The position numbers and the translations under genes are program-made. A stretch of 47,404 nt of DNA from an uncultured Flavobacteriales bacterium (lineage in GTDB: Bacteria > Bacteroidota > Bacteroidia > Flavobacteriales_G > Salibacteraceae): the NCBI GenBank assembly GCA_937899835.1, contig CALCCE010000087.1, positions 1 through 47,404 of the forward strand, written 5' to 3'. The notes below the pieces were generated by a model. That model was not told the origin of the DNA and did not search any database. It saw nothing but the letters and a program-made list of their open reading frames with translations. Position 1 is the stretch's first letter, and every line of letters starts with the position of its first letter. Below are positions 31,720 through 39,446 of this stretch, piece after piece.

Positions 31720-31765
31720 GGTTAACCTAAGCATTTCGGGCTATATTGTTTATGTAATAGTTGTG
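31720..31765 (+). repeat. Conserved upstream module, copy 3 (3' part)
   Basis: 39 of 46 positions match 28747-28792, including GGTTAACC at the start and TAATAGTTGTG at the end. It stops six bases before the ATG at 31771. The rest of the gap 31308-31719 shows no gene; a diverged copy of the 40-base block may lie near 31665. Confidence 0.6.
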
Positions 31766-31770
31766 CCTCA

Positions 31771-32280
31771 GTGATGAAAGATTTAGACTGGAAATACCTT
31801 AAGAAGACCGTATACTTTTGGGACGGAAGTTGGAGAGATATCTATGTTCAAAATATTTCTGCAACCGATTGGAGTAAATGGACTGAATTTGTAAATGAGA
31901 ATTATAGAATCGATTGGCATAATGAAATAACTGGAAAAGACGAATTAAAAATTGATTTTGATGTAATTCTTGAGTGCTGGAAAAGTGGTCATGACCAATA
32001 CTCAACAGCAAAGGTCTTCATAGATTAAATTCAGGTCAATGTCCATTTTTTTACTGATAAAGAAATTGAAAATGATATTGATCCAAGAGAAATCAAGAGA
32101 TTAAAGGATCACGAAAAATTGATGTTATATCTAATAGAAATATCCAAGTTACTTAAAAGACAAGTTATCGTATCCCCAGAAAATTGTCCTGAAATTATAC
32201 TGATAAAAGTGACTGGTGAGCAAGTCGAGATTCCAAAGCATATAGATCCTCCAAAGTGGCCCTTTGGGGCTAAGGAATAA
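31771..32280 (+). pseudogene. Unknown 169-codon gene broken by one TAA
   Basis: The frame starts at ATG 31771 (MMKDLDWKYLKKTVYFWDGSWRDIYV...), meets TAA at 32026-32028, and then continues in protein-like sequence (VNVHFFTDKEIENDIDPREIKRLKDHEK ... KHIDPPKWPFGAKE) to TAA at 32278-32280. Both halves have coding-like composition in the same frame, so a single nonsense codon seems to have split one gene. The family is not recognised. It lies between the upstream module (ending 31765) and the 3' flanking motif (32292). Confidence 0.6.
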
Positions 32281-32291
32281 AACAGAAAGCC

Positions 32292-32307
32292 CAACAAAGT
32301 ATATAAT
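32292..32307 (+). repeat. 3' flanking motif, second copy
   Basis: CAACAAAGTATATAAT differs from 29566-29581 at two of 16 positions. Both copies begin within about 15 bases of the stop codon of a broken gene. Confidence 0.5.
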
Positions 32308-32362
32308 GTCTACCCTATTGGAGACGCGCCATACACAAACCGTTATCTGTAAAATCTCCTAC

Positions 32363-32911
32363 ATGAAACGAACAATACTGAGAATTTCATCAATTTTATT
32401 TGCCTCCCTTTCAATTTGGCTGTTTTATGATTTACTACAACCGATCAAAACGACTACATATGCTTTGAATGAAGAGATAATATTGCTGCCAGATACAAAA
32501 AAGGACTTTCAAACAGATTTTGATTATAACTACGGAATTGATATAACTGTAGAGGGCGAATCTAATTTTGAGAGGATTGAAAGAATAGAAATTCAAATTG
32601 AAGGTGGAGATGAAGGTTTGATCAAAAGGTTAAGTGGAGAAGTTGATAAATCTGGCTCAGCAATTCGATTAGGGAACTTTAGTGCATCTCGTGGTAGTAA
32701 ATACAAGTTCGTGGTGAGTGATTTAAGCTCTGGATTGAAGGGAAAAAGCGCATTGTTGAAAATCGATGTAACGGGTGGTGGCCCATCAATTGGAATAGCG
32801 CTGGCAAAAGAACTTAAGCCCTATTTTTGGGGAATGGCTTTAATTTTTGGGTTTATTGCCCTGATAACGGGATACTTTGGTTTCCGAAAACAGCAGGTTA
32901 TAAATGCTTAA
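32363..32911 (+). CDS. Membrane protein of unknown function with two end spans
   Basis: 182 residues from the ATG at 32363; the longer frame to 32264 overlaps the preceding gene and adds non-membrane residues. A membrane span near the N-terminus (RISSILFASLSIWLFYDLL) and one near the C-terminus (YFWGMALIFGFIALITGYFGF) enclose an extracytoplasmic beta-rich region of about 115 residues (YNYGIDITVEGESNFERIERIEIQIEGGDEG). No catalytic motif is seen. It is AT-rich like its neighbours and is not recognised. Confidence 0.65.
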   Translation: MKRTILRISSILFASLSIWLFYDLLQPIKTTTYALNEEIILLPDTKKDFQTDFDYNYGIDITVEGESNFERIERIEIQIEGGDEGLIKRLSGEVDKSGSAIRLGNFSASRGSKYKFVVSDLSSGLKGKSALLKIDVTGGGPSIGIALAKELKPYFWGMALIFGFIALITGYFGFRKQQVINA

Positions 32912-33246
32912 ATAAATATGGGAGCTAAGCATTATAATCGCTATTCGAAAAAATAAAAATTCTTCTTTTCTGTAAGTTTGGGTAAAATTCATTTTAGTTA
33001 AGCGCTATTTGCTATGACAGCCCAGGGTAGTTTCGAGTGTCTTGGAAAATCGGCCACAAGTAATCAACCTAAAGTAATGCGTGGCTCTCTTGCAAGGCTT
33101 TCTTTTTGCTTTATCACAAGTTGCCTGCTCAATGCAATTTGTGCTTTGTCCTGCCTCGTTAAGCACACAACCAGCCTCCCACTTCAAATTCTAACCATCT
33201 GGCAAAACCAATGTGGGTTTATATCAGGTTAAATACGCTACTTTCC

Positions 33247-33254
33247 TAAATTTG
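33247..33254 (+). promoter_or_regulatory. Candidate -7 box of the thiamine operon
   Basis: TAAATTTG matches TAnnTTTG and would start transcription about 25 bases before the thiM ATG. The -33 element is not clear. No TPP riboswitch (CTGAGA ... ACCTGA) is seen upstream. The rest of 32912-33246 shows no convincing gene. Confidence 0.5.
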
Positions 33255-33285
33255 AGATCGATTCTATGCTCATAAAGGAAACGCT

Positions 33286-34047
33286 ATGCTCGAAAACGAT
33301 ATTTACAAGAGTACTCTAAAAGAAATTCGCGAGAAATCCCCCCTGGTGCACAACATTACTAATTACGTAGTAATGAATAATACCGCCAATGCACTGCTCG
33401 CTGTGGGCGCCTCTCCTGTGATGGCGCACGCGACAGAAGAGGTGGAGGACATTGCCACCATTTCCTCCGCAGTGGTGGTCAACATGGGGACGCTAAGCCC
33501 AAAATGGGTGGAAGCCATGGAGATGGCCATGAAAAAGGCAAACGAACTTAATAAACCCATTGTTTTTGATCCTGTTGGCGTAGGTGCCTCTACCTACAGA
33601 ACGGATACCGCACTCAAGCTAGTGGAGCGTTACCGCCCTTCTGTAATCAGAGGAAATGCTTCTGAAATTATGGCGTTGGCGCAAATAAGCAACGACACCA
33701 AGGGAGTGGACAGCACGGTAGGTTCAGATATTGCCCTGCATGCCGCTCAGGAGCTTTCCAAAAAACTGAACAACACAGTTGTCATCAGTGGCGCCACCGA
33801 TTATATCGTTACCAACGAAAAAGTCGAAAAAGTTACCAGCGGCAGCCCAATTATGGCCAAAGTCACTGGAATGGGGTGCACGGCAACGAGTATCATTGGA
33901 GCTTGCATTGCGGTAGATGCCGATCATCACAAAGCCTCCCTCAGCGCCATGGAAATAATGGGGCAAGCAGGGAATATCGCTGAAAAGAAATCAGAGGGTC
34001 CTGGCAGTTTTCAGATGAACTTTATTGATGCCCTGCATCAAATTTAG
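33286..34047 (+). CDS. thiM: Hydroxyethylthiazole kinase
   Basis: 253 residues, the family length. Landmarks are VHNITNYVVMNNTANALLAVGASPVMAHA near the N-terminus, NMGTL, FDPVGVGAS, IRGNASEI, and the ATP-site GxGC motif in TGMGCTATSIIGA. It phosphorylates 4-methyl-5-(2-hydroxyethyl)thiazole for thiamine salvage. AAGGA eight bases before this ATG supports the start; an earlier ATG at 33265 opens a 17-codon ORF in another frame that overlaps the thiM start. First gene of thiM-thiE-thiD. Confidence 0.95.
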   Translation: MLENDIYKSTLKEIREKSPLVHNITNYVVMNNTANALLAVGASPVMAHATEEVEDIATISSAVVVNMGTLSPKWVEAMEMAMKKANELNKPIVFDPVGVGASTYRTDTALKLVERYRPSVIRGNASEIMALAQISNDTKGVDSTVGSDIALHAAQELSKKLNNTVVISGATDYIVTNEKVEKVTSGSPIMAKVTGMGCTATSIIGACIAVDADHHKASLSAMEIMGQAGNIAEKKSEGPGSFQMNFIDALHQI

Positions 34048-34055
34048 GCAGCACC

Positions 34056-34700
34056 ATGAAAGCAACGGATTGGTCCTTGATGTTCGTTACGGATGATCGA
34101 ATAACAGAGGACCTGCCCTTCCTCGATGTATTGGAAGCCAGCCTGAAAGGTGGCGTCACGGTAGTTCAATTGAGGGAAAAAAGCTTAAGTACCCACCGGT
34201 TTTACCAAAGGGCAGTAGCGGCAAAACAACTTTGTGATACCTATCGGGTTCCACTCCTCATAAACGATCGGGTAGACATCGCTTTGGCGATAGATGCCGC
34301 TGGAATACACATCGGACAAAGTGATTTACCGGTAAGTGTTTCGCGCCAGTTGCTGGGCGAACATAAAATCATCGGCTGGTCTGTGAGCAATGCCGATCAG
34401 GCGATGGAAGCCAATAAGCTGGAGGTGGACTACATCGGCCTGTCTCCGGTTTTTGCAACCGCTACCAAAACAAAGGACTTGGATCCACCCTTAGGCATTG
34501 AAGGTTTGAAAGAACTGAAAGCAATCAGTAATCGACCCATTGTGTGCATTGGCGGCATCAATGAAGCGAATGCAGCCTCGCTCATCCAGAACGGCTCAGA
34601 CGGCCTGGCCGTTGTATCGGCAATCTCACAGGCAAAAGACCCCGAAAAAGCGGCAAAAAAATTAACCGAAATTATTCTTCACAACCGTACCAATACCTAA
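34056..34700 (+). CDS. thiE: Thiamine phosphate synthase
   Basis: 214 residues. TIM-barrel landmarks are QLREKSLSTHRF (diphosphate-binding), LLINDRVDIALAIDAAGIHIGQSDLP, GWSVSNADQA, DYIGLSPVFATATKTK and CIGGINEANAASLIQNGSDGLAVVSAIS. It joins HMP diphosphate and thiazole phosphate to make thiamine phosphate. It begins eight bases after thiM, so the two are in one operon. Confidence 0.95.
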   Translation: MKATDWSLMFVTDDRITEDLPFLDVLEASLKGGVTVVQLREKSLSTHRFYQRAVAAKQLCDTYRVPLLINDRVDIALAIDAAGIHIGQSDLPVSVSRQLLGEHKIIGWSVSNADQAMEANKLEVDYIGLSPVFATATKTKDLDPPLGIEGLKELKAISNRPIVCIGGINEANAASLIQNGSDGLAVVSAISQAKDPEKAAKKLTEIILHNRTNT

Positions 34701-34749
34701 GCCAAAACGGGATAGGTTTTTAGAAAAAACGACCTTTTAGTACCGCATT

Positions 34750-35565
34750 ATGGAAAGTGGAAAGACAGCTTATACCAGTGTATTGACCATCGCCGGGAGC
34801 GACTCCGGAGGATGTGCCGGGATACAAGCAGATATAAAAAGCATTTCAGCCTGTGGCGCCTACGCTGCCAGTGTGATTACCGCAACTACCGCGCAAAATA
34901 CCCAGGGGGTGATTGACATTCACCCCATCCCAATTGCACACATCGACAAACAGTTGGAAGCGGTATTTTCTGATATTCATTTTAGTGCGGTAAAAATTGG
35001 CATGCTCCATTCCTGTGAGGTGATAGAAACGGTGGCCAAAAAACTGGCAGAATACCAGGTCACCAACATTGTTTTAGACCCGGTCATGGTGGCCACCTCC
35101 GGCGATCGGCTCATCAATGACAATGCCCTTAATTGCCTGAAAGCATTTCTTCCACAGGCGCTGCTGATCACCCCAAACCGTATGGAAGCGGAGATTTTAA
35201 TTGGCGAACCGATCAACCATGCCAATGTAGAGGCCTCTGCAAAAGCAATTGGATTAACGTTCAAAACTGCTGTCTTTCTAAAGGGCGGACATTTGGACGA
35301 GGGATCGGAAGAAGTAACCGATGTATTGTATGACTATGCGTCCGACGGCATCGTTGTGGTCAAAAACCCAAGAATCAATACCCAAAACACCCACGGTACA
35401 GGTTGCAGCTTGTCCTCAAGCATTGCTACTTTCCTGAGCCAGGGCCACGACTTAGCATCCTCCGTAAAGCAAGCCTGTGACTACATCAATCGGGCGATTG
35501 ATCACGGCAAAGACAAAGTGCTGGGCAAAGGAAACGGCCCGATAAATCACTTTCTGCAAGCTTGA
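34750..35565 (+). CDS. thiD: Hydroxymethylpyrimidine (phosphate) kinase
   Basis: 271 residues of the ribokinase fold. Landmarks are LTIAGSDSGGCAGIQADIKSISACGAYAASVITATTAQNTQGV, VLDPVMVATSGDRL, TPNRMEAEIL, FLKGGHL and NTHGTGCSLSSSIATFL, the anion hole and catalytic Asp region. It supplies HMP diphosphate to ThiE. The gap from thiE is 49 bases. With thiM it makes a salvage set; no thiC, thiG or thiS is seen nearby. Confidence 0.95.
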   Translation: MESGKTAYTSVLTIAGSDSGGCAGIQADIKSISACGAYAASVITATTAQNTQGVIDIHPIPIAHIDKQLEAVFSDIHFSAVKIGMLHSCEVIETVAKKLAEYQVTNIVLDPVMVATSGDRLINDNALNCLKAFLPQALLITPNRMEAEILIGEPINHANVEASAKAIGLTFKTAVFLKGGHLDEGSEEVTDVLYDYASDGIVVVKNPRINTQNTHGTGCSLSSSIATFLSQGHDLASSVKQACDYINRAIDHGKDKVLGKGNGPINHFLQA

Positions 35566-35644
35566 ATTTTAGTGATGCATTCGGCCTTGTTGTTGGTTGA
35601 TTCAATTATCTTGGCCCTCTCTAAAACGACATCATTTAACCAAC

Positions 35645-36397
35645 ATGAATAAGTTAGTACTCATTTCAGGATCGAGCCGCGGTTTGGGTTCATCCATCGC
35701 ACAATCGTTTGTCAAAAACGGATACAAAGTAGCCATCAACTATTTCAAAAGTGAGGACAAAGCCAACAGCTTAGCTGTCGAACTTGGAGATTCGGCAAAG
35801 GCTTTTCATGCGGATGTGAGTAATTTGGAACAGGTGCAATCAATGCTTGCCGCTGTGGAGCAAGAGTTCGGTGCACTTCCATCCGTGTTGGTCAACAATG
35901 CCATGACCGCTTACTCCTTTAACGGAGACGATCGCAAAACGGCAGAAACCATTACCTGGCAAGAAATCTCTAACCACCTGGATGTCACTTTGAAAGGATC
36001 ACTCAACCTGATTCAATCCTTGGTACCGTCGATGAAAGCGGCTCACTACGGCAGGGTCATCAATGTGGGCACCAACCTGGTTCAAAATCCGGTCGTCCCC
36101 TATCACGATTATACCATTGCAAAAGCTGCGCTTTTAGGGTTAACCAGAACCTTTGCCAAAGATTTAGGGCCCTTGGGTATTACGGTAAATATGGTTTCCG
36201 GTGGACTGTTGAAAGTGACCGATGCCAGTGCCGCAACTCCCGATGTCGTGTTTGATGCGATTGCCGGCATGACTCCTTTGCAAAAAATCACTACCGTTGA
36301 AGATTTTGCAGATGCAACGTTATTTTTTGCTTCTGAGAATTCAAGATCAATAACCGGGCAAAATTTGACGGTGGATGGAGGCTTGACCTTCAACTAA
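35645..36397 (+). CDS. FabG-like short-chain dehydrogenase/reductase
   Basis: 250 residues from the ATG at 35645. The cofactor loop is SGSSRGLGSSIAQSF. The structural motif NNAM and the active-site Tyr and Lys in YTIAK are present, and the end is SITGQNLTVDGGLTFN, typical of 3-oxoacyl-ACP reductase-type SDRs. It probably uses NADP(H); the substrate is unknown. It follows thiD by 79 bases on the same strand and is followed by a strong terminator, so it may be the last gene of the thiamine transcript, although a separate promoter is possible. Confidence 0.9.
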   Translation: MNKLVLISGSSRGLGSSIAQSFVKNGYKVAINYFKSEDKANSLAVELGDSAKAFHADVSNLEQVQSMLAAVEQEFGALPSVLVNNAMTAYSFNGDDRKTAETITWQEISNHLDVTLKGSLNLIQSLVPSMKAAHYGRVINVGTNLVQNPVVPYHDYTIAKAALLGLTRTFAKDLGPLGITVNMVSGGLLKVTDASAATPDVVFDAIAGMTPLQKITTVEDFADATLFFASENSRSITGQNLTVDGGLTFN

Positions 36398-36423
36398 ATA
36401 CCGTCTTTGAAAAATCTTTATAT

Positions 36424-36457
36424 AAAGCGAGCCTTGCGTACGAGGCTCGCTTTTTTT
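36424..36457 (+). terminator. Strong Rho-independent terminator
   Basis: AAAGCGAGCCT (36424-36434) pairs perfectly with AGGCTCGCTTT (36443-36453), followed by Ts to 36457. It ends the thiamine/SDR transcript. Confidence 0.92.
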
Positions 36458-36949
36458 GTATCCCTCCCTCCTACTCCACGGCCTTTTCAAAGCTTTCAGG
36501 TTTAGTTCGCTTGAAAATTTCTCGCTCTACTCGACGGTTTCCTTCAGCTCGCTCCGTTACCAACGGAGCTTTGGGCCTCATCCGCTATGCTTCCGAAGGC
36601 TTTTCGCAACCGTTGGCCTCAATACAATAAGTCAAACGTGCAATACAATAAACAAGACGGGTAGTCACCTCTTGTTCTTTCTACTTTCAACAAGCCGACA
36701 ACCAAAACTTATTGCACATACCTTAATTGACTAACCTTTCGCAAAGTAAACGCTCCCTTTTTTAGGTGTGTATGGCTTACTGATCAATTGCTCTTGAATC
36801 TGCTTTGGCCGAACCCTTCTTGGCCCTCCTTTCTCTTGATCGAAGACCCTCCAACTGCGATTCTAAAACGATTGCCGAGGATTATCAAGTGGGTAAGTAC
36901 TTCATTGTAAAAACCCTTAGACCTATCATTTTAACTCAAAATAATCCCA
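36458..36949. other. Intergenic region with a 21-base-period direct repeat
   Basis: No convincing gene. CAATACAATAA occurs at 36620-36630 and again at 36641-36651, 21 bases apart, the two-turn spacing known for LytTR-type sites. The region precedes the exoprotein gene at 36950. Confidence 0.35.
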
Positions 36950-39403
36950 ATGAAAAAACTAACTTTTATCGCACTTTTCTTATTCAGTAGCTTTTTGGCT
37001 TCGTCAACGGTGTATCGCGTGAATGTGAACACCCCTTGCACCGGTACTTGCACAGAAACTGGGGCCGACTGGAACCATGCCTTTGATCGAATTCAGGATG
37101 CTTTGGCAATAGCCATAGACGGGGATGAAATATGGGTAGCCGCTGGCACCTATTATCCCAGTTATTCCAACGATCGGTCGGAGCCATTATTAATTAATGG
37201 AAGTATCTCGCTTTATGGTGGTTTTGAAGGCTCCCATGAAACCAGCTTGAGTGAACGCAACTGGGAAGCAAACCCCACGACCATCTCGGGAGATATTGGT
37301 GTTGAGGGCGATGTCACCGACAATTCGAAACGGTTGATGGTCATGAGCCCAAGTTGGCCATTTGATAAAAATGCAGTGATCGATGGGTTTATACTGGAAA
37401 AAGGGTATTCTGACTTTCCTGAAGGAACCAGTGTCGCCCAAATCTACGGTGTCAATAGCAAGCTCACGGTCAACAACTGCATCATCAGGCACAACGATGG
37501 ATCCATCTCTGGCTGTTTTTTAATTGGTAATGGAAATGTCCTCCATGTGAACAACGCATTGTTTCACGATAATAAAGGGATGTTTGGAGTAATCAGTTCG
37601 GGAAACGGCGGTCAGTTCAAAGGCACCAACATTACTTACATCGACAATGCGATGTCTGACAACTTACCCGTATTTACACCCCAACAAGCCTACAATGCAG
37701 GCGGTATGTTTGGCATGATCAACGTTCAAATTGAGAATTCCATTTTTTGGGACAATGCAGTTATTCGATTTAGTAGTCAAACAGTTACTGCACAAAACAT
37801 GGAACACAGCATCTCCCAATTTTTGACTTCGAATTCAGGAACCAATTCGGCCACCGATCCTAACTTAGACAATGCCTTCAAACCGCAATTGGGCTCTGTT
37901 GCTATTGACAACGGGAATAACTCCTACAACAGCTTCCCTTTGGATTTGGCTCATCAAGCCCGGCAGCAAAACAGCACAATTGATATTGGCGCTTATGAGT
38001 ATAACTGCTCCAACAGTTCCTTTTCCTACACCAAAGATTGCGCAACCAACGCTCACCAATTTTGGGGATCCATAGCTTCGGGTAGCCATTTCTGGGATTT
38101 TGGGGATGGCAATACCTCCACTTTAGCCAATCCTACCAATGCCTTCCAAAATCAAGGAAGCTATGTGGTGAGCTACAGCCATACAAATTGCGGAGTGACG
38201 AGTAGCCGTCAACAAACGGTCTACAACGTTGAGCCTAGCTCTGCTAAATGCGGCACTACCTTAAGTAAGATTAACGAATCGTTCAACGTGCAATTGAAGG
38301 CGGGAGCAGACAGCAAAATTGTGGAGGTATATGAAAATGGGGTGTTCATCGGTAGCCATGAATCGGGGCATCCCAGTTTTAATTTGACTTGGGTATCGGG
38401 CGATATTCATTACGATGCCACTTACGAGTTGGTGATCAAAAACAACTTTAATGGGACCATTATCCGCAACTGCGCGCCTTGTTACATCAGCACACCTTCC
38501 TACGACTGTGATGTGGAGCTAACGCAATACATGGCCAACCCCAACCTTCCCTATCAGCACACTTTTAGAATTAGAACCCAATGGGGAGTAGTGGATGCCG
38601 GATACGATGCCTATGAGCAATCCTCCGGTGCTTTTGCCGGGCGGCAAGAAAGGCATGCCAATGCCGATTTAACCCTTTGGGGCGTGAGCAATGGAGTTGG
38701 CATTGACTACAACACTACCTACCGAATAGAGCCTTATGTTGTGTTGAACGACGGTCGAACCATCGTGAACTGCAATGCTCAACCCATCTTGCTCCACACA
38801 CCTGCCTACGATTGCCATTTTGGCATTACGAACTACCAATCTGGTGATGTCGTTCCCTACCAGCATACGTTTAGAATTCAATCTCAAAACAATACCGCGG
38901 AAAGTGGATTTGATGTTTACCTAAAGTCCAATTATACCTTGATTGGTAGCGCTGAGCGCCACGCTAATGCCGACATCAGTTTGAGAAATGTGATCCCGAC
39001 GATTGGTAGTCCAGGTATTGAGGCTTCTACAGCGTATTACATTCGGCCCTACAATACCACCATTTTTGGTGATAAAATCTGGACGTGTTCCGGAGACATT
39101 GAGCTCATCACCGATGCCTCCCCCAACTATCGCATGAAAACGGATGCGATTATGGACGAAAACATGGGGGTGTTTGCCACTTATCCCAATCCTTCTAACG
39201 GTATGTTTTCTATCGAATATGAGGCTGGCATGTATGAAAGTTTGCAAGTAATAAGTAGTAACGGAAGCTCTGTACTGGAGGTAAACTTACCTGAGGGTTC
39301 TTCTCGCTTTCAACTGGATTTATCTGATCAGCCTACAGGCATTTATCTCTTGAAGCTCTGCGGCCAGGAAACGGTGGCCACTACCCGATTATCAAAAAGG
39401 TAG
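36950..39403 (+). CDS. T9SS exoprotein with parallel beta-helix, PKD and three repeated modules
   Basis: 817 residues; signal peptide MKKLTFIALFLFSSFLASS. The N-terminal half (about 20-350) resembles Bacteroidota right-handed beta-helix 'choice-of-anchor Q' proteins (ADWNHAFDRIQDALAIAIDGDEIWVAAGTYYPS, SISLYGGFEGSHETS, IENSIFWDNA, IDIGAYEYNC). A short PKD domain (SHFWDFGDGNTSTL) follows. Three related modules of about 100 residues come next; the second and third share PYQHTFRI...ERHANAD. A type A T9SS sorting domain (ATYPNPSNGMFSIEYEAG ... TTRLSKR) closes the protein. It probably binds or degrades a polymer outside the cell; the substrate is unknown. Confidence 0.87.
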   Translation: MKKLTFIALFLFSSFLASSTVYRVNVNTPCTGTCTETGADWNHAFDRIQDALAIAIDGDEIWVAAGTYYPSYSNDRSEPLLINGSISLYGGFEGSHETSLSERNWEANPTTISGDIGVEGDVTDNSKRLMVMSPSWPFDKNAVIDGFILEKGYSDFPEGTSVAQIYGVNSKLTVNNCIIRHNDGSISGCFLIGNGNVLHVNNALFHDNKGMFGVISSGNGGQFKGTNITYIDNAMSDNLPVFTPQQAYNAGGMFGMINVQIENSIFWDNAVIRFSSQTVTAQNMEHSISQFLTSNSGTNSATDPNLDNAFKPQLGSVAIDNGNNSYNSFPLDLAHQARQQNSTIDIGAYEYNCSNSSFSYTKDCATNAHQFWGSIASGSHFWDFGDGNTSTLANPTNAFQNQGSYVVSYSHTNCGVTSSRQQTVYNVEPSSAKCGTTLSKINESFNVQLKAGADSKIVEVYENGVFIGSHESGHPSFNLTWVSGDIHYDATYELVIKNNFNGTIIRNCAPCYISTPSYDCDVELTQYMANPNLPYQHTFRIRTQWGVVDAGYDAYEQSSGAFAGRQERHANADLTLWGVSNGVGIDYNTTYRIEPYVVLNDGRTIVNCNAQPILLHTPAYDCHFGITNYQSGDVVPYQHTFRIQSQNNTAESGFDVYLKSNYTLIGSAERHANADISLRNVIPTIGSPGIEASTAYYIRPYNTTIFGDKIWTCSGDIELITDASPNYRMKTDAIMDENMGVFATYPNPSNGMFSIEYEAGMYESLQVISSNGSSVLEVNLPEGSSRFQLDLSDQPTGIYLLKLCGQETVATTRLSKR

Positions 39404-39446
39404 GTCTATAAATCTCTTCTTTTTATTCACTCAATAATTGATTAAA

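Noticed and set aside
33014-33232. 72-codon ORF and an opposite 60-codon ORF upstream of thiM
   Set aside because: The two overlap on opposite strands in a promoter region and neither shows a motif.
36456-36734. 92-codon ORF after the terminator
   Set aside because: It starts within the T-run of the terminator and has the Ser/Phe/Leu-rich composition of a chance frame.
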